This document shows positions 60,617 through 62,259 of a stretch of DNA of 62,259 nucleotides, in pieces. The stretch is from Planctomycetota bacterium (GTDB lineage: Bacteria; Planctomycetota; Phycisphaerae; Sedimentisphaerales; Anaerohalosphaeraceae): contig VRUI01000021.1 in the NCBI GenBank assembly GCA_019456225.1, forward strand, positions 1-62,259. The letters run 5' to 3'. A model generated the notes under the pieces. The model was not told where the DNA came from, searched no databases, and saw only the letters and a list, made by a program, of their open reading frames with translations. Made by a program: the position numbers and the translations under genes. Every line of letters begins with the position of its first letter. Positions within the stretch are counted from its first letter, which is position 1.

Positions 60617-62125
60617 ATGATTAAATATCTAACAACCGCATCAATCATCGTAATTTTGTTTTCGTCTATTTGCAGCGGTGACGTTTTCAAGCATCGTCAA
60701 AGCGGGGAAATTTTCTATGGGTATCCGACGAACCGACGCCTGGGCAATAAAACACGCGTCTATGTGGAGGAAGATGGCAAGTTCAAGGGCAAAACTGTGA
60801 TCATCGACGAATACGACGTCACCTATGACGCTAAGGGCCGCAAGAAAAACCTGATCGTCATCGGAATTGACCACCAGGACATCATCCTTTCCGATACCGT
60901 CTCGATCGCGCTAGCCAAGACCATCGAAGAAGGAGCAAACCAGGGGCCCCGCTGCATCATACTGGAGATCGACTCTCCCGGCGGACGCGGCGAGTACATG
61001 AAGAAGATCTGTGACGCGATCAAAAAAACTTCCAACTGTCCGGTCGTTGCCTTTATTACCGGCAATAAATATGGCGGTGCATTCTCGGCAGCGGCAGGGA
61101 TCGCTCTTGCCTGCGATAAAATTTATATCGCCCCGGATGCTCAGATCGGGACAGTCGCAGCGCCGGTGGAAACGACAGGACTTCAACAGGACCCGACTGA
61201 CTGGCTGGATACTTTTACCCCGAAAAGCATTGCTTCATTCGGCGAGTACCTTTCGACGTTTGCCGAAAAGAAAAATCGTCCCGCCGCAATGGTAATGGCG
61301 ATGGTCGACCAGAATATCGAGGTCGTCGAAGTCGTCACCGACGAACATGGTTCGCGGAATTTTGTGCATAAAGGTGATAAGAAACCGGCAGACGCTATTG
61401 AAAAGACCTGGTCAAAAAAGTCCAAAATCAGCCCGGCCAAGCAGGACACCGAAAAGGATGATGACCAGCAGCAATATATATATCAGTTAACTCTTTCGGC
61501 TAAGGACGCTGTCGATTATACCAAAATGGCTGACAAGATCGTCTCTTCACGCAGTGAAGTTATAAAGGACCTTCAGGCCGAGGGCGTAAAGGTTATTGTT
61601 ACGAGCAGGATCAAATTCAGGGTTCGAAAATTTGCCCAGAGCAGGGCTCAGTTGTCCAAGTATTACGCCGCGTTCAAAGAACTGGAAGGTCAGGTAGAAG
61701 ACATCGAAAAGCTGATGAAAGAAGTGTCATCGGCTGCACTGAAAAACAGGCCGTCAAAAGAGGATGAAAGGTTAAGACGCATCGAGAGAAAGGCGTACGA
61801 GAACCGGCTCCAACGCTCAACTGGAAGCAGGCGGAAACTCCGGCGACGTGTCTATGGCGAACGCAATGGCGGCAATCTGACCAGAGAGGAAATCGCAAAT
61901 CTTGAACGAGAGATGAATGAAACGTACATCGACCCGTATTTGCTGCAGCAGCGAAGACTGGCAGTAGAACTGGCGTATACACTCAACGATCTGCTCATAT
62001 ACTATTCAAGGGCGGCAAAAATTGCAAAACAATACCCCGGAGCAATGCCGAAAGGCAAAACTCTAAAGAATCTCCAGATCAAATATAACTCTGCCGCAGC
62101 AAAAAGAAACAGCCTGGGATTTTGA
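60617..62125 (+). CDS. Secreted ClpP/S49-fold protease-like protein
   Basis: A 502-residue exported protein: signal peptide about 1-20 (MIKYLTTASIIVILFSSICS). Residues about 80-190 have the ClpP/crotonase-type S49/NfeD protease fold: CIILEIDSPGGRGEYM, then YGGAFSAAAGIALACDKIYI with a candidate nucleophile Ser157, and DAQIGTVAAPVE. The C-terminal half is highly charged and coiled (EELEGQ-like, KLMKEVSSAALKNRPSKEDE). It lacks the NfeD membrane domain. The longer frame from 60464 is rejected because AAGGAG lies eight bases before the ATG at 60617. Substrate unknown. Confidence 0.75.
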   Translation: MIKYLTTASIIVILFSSICSGDVFKHRQSGEIFYGYPTNRRLGNKTRVYVEEDGKFKGKTVIIDEYDVTYDAKGRKKNLIVIGIDHQDIILSDTVSIALAKTIEEGANQGPRCIILEIDSPGGRGEYMKKICDAIKKTSNCPVVAFITGNKYGGAFSAAAGIALACDKIYIAPDAQIGTVAAPVETTGLQQDPTDWLDTFTPKSIASFGEYLSTFAEKKNRPAAMVMAMVDQNIEVVEVVTDEHGSRNFVHKGDKKPADAIEKTWSKKSKISPAKQDTEKDDDQQQYIYQLTLSAKDAVDYTKMADKIVSSRSEVIKDLQAEGVKVIVTSRIKFRVRKFAQSRAQLSKYYAAFKELEGQVEDIEKLMKEVSSAALKNRPSKEDERLRRIERKAYENRLQRSTGSRRKLRRRVYGERNGGNLTREEIANLEREMNETYIDPYLLQQRRLAVELAYTLNDLLIYYSRAAKIAKQYPGAMPKGKTLKNLQIKYNSAAAKRNSLGF

Positions 62126-62259
62126 AATTTATAATTGATCCCGCCATTGGCGGATGTTCCATATTTATGATTGATTATTAAAGGCTCTCATCCAGAAAAG
62201 TTGGTTAATTCCTGTTAGCATCAAACATAAGCCCTGCAAATCAAAGACCTTAGCTCACA
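62126..62259. repeat. Terminal non-coding stretch with a dispersed mini-repeat
   Basis: AAATTTATAATTGATC followed by hairpin CCGCC-ATT-GGCGG (62141-62153) and GGATGTTCCATATTTATGATTG. This joins the AT module and GC hairpin seen at 43373-43419 to the GGATGTTCCATATT tail seen at 53944. Nothing else is recognisable before the window ends. Confidence 0.4.

Overview
The window is a piece of a Planctomycetota-like genome, probably from the Phycisphaerae side of the phylum. This is inferred from gene content and not proven. Pointers are an HzsA-like multiheme beta-propeller protein, a two-dehydratase/ACP/two-ketosynthase operon, a siroheme-dependent (Ahb) heme pathway, a periplasmic NXR-type molybdoenzyme, an exported protein with a DGHV segment typical of planctomycete prepilin-associated domains, and many small intergenic hairpin repeats. 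I found no rRNA, tRNA, CRISPR array or intact transposon.

Layout. 1-5.2 kb: an RlmL-type rRNA methyltransferase, a secreted triheme HzsA-like protein with its own promoter, and a ROK glucokinase. 5.2-8.4 kb: a HypD-like glycyl radical enzyme and its radical-SAM activase. 8.7-23.5 kb: a heme island with hemB, ahbA, cobA-hemD fusion, hemL, ahbB, hemX/ccsA-like, hemA, ahbD, ahbC and hemC. An Rrf2 regulator, an NtrC-type regulator and a 94-residue membrane stub lie in the same operon, and an MtaA/CmuA-like URO-D paralogue follows hemB. Together these make siroheme precursors and convert siroheme to heme. Only precorrin-2 dehydrogenase/ferrochelatase is missing, and there is no hemE/F/N/G/H. 23.6-26.8 kb: a decaying stretch with a frameshifted and deleted histidine kinase, a large HPr-like-domain protein, a small conserved protein and a truncated P-loop gene.

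26.8-39.5 kb: a continuous minus-strand operon of eleven genes. It holds a Tat-exported NxrA/NarG-family catalytic subunit, a NarH/NxrB-type four-cluster beta subunit, a TorD/NarJ chaperone, a heme-b gamma subunit fused to a CuA cupredoxin, a polyferredoxin membrane protein, a second CuA protein, a Cys-rich anchored protein, a DUF4418 protein, a MacB-like ABC permease and ATPase, and a PQQ-type propeller. This is the best candidate for an undescribed system: a periplasmic molybdoenzyme that appears to pass electrons through copper centres instead of cytochrome c or NarI.

40-48 kb: two SDR genes (one truncated), then fabZ-like, ACP, fabZ-like, a chain-length-factor-like ketosynthase (active Cys replaced by Glu) and an intact ketosynthase. 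This resembles a type II PKS or aryl-polyene KS/CLF pair. serS and a hexapeptide acyltransferase follow. 48.9-62 kb: ComEC, two lipoproteins (PEGA and OmpA-type), prepilin peptidase, argG, a large exported protein, fused aroDE, a hypothetical protein and a ClpP/S49-fold secreted protease-like protein. Family assignments come from reading motifs and remembered homologues, not from database searches.
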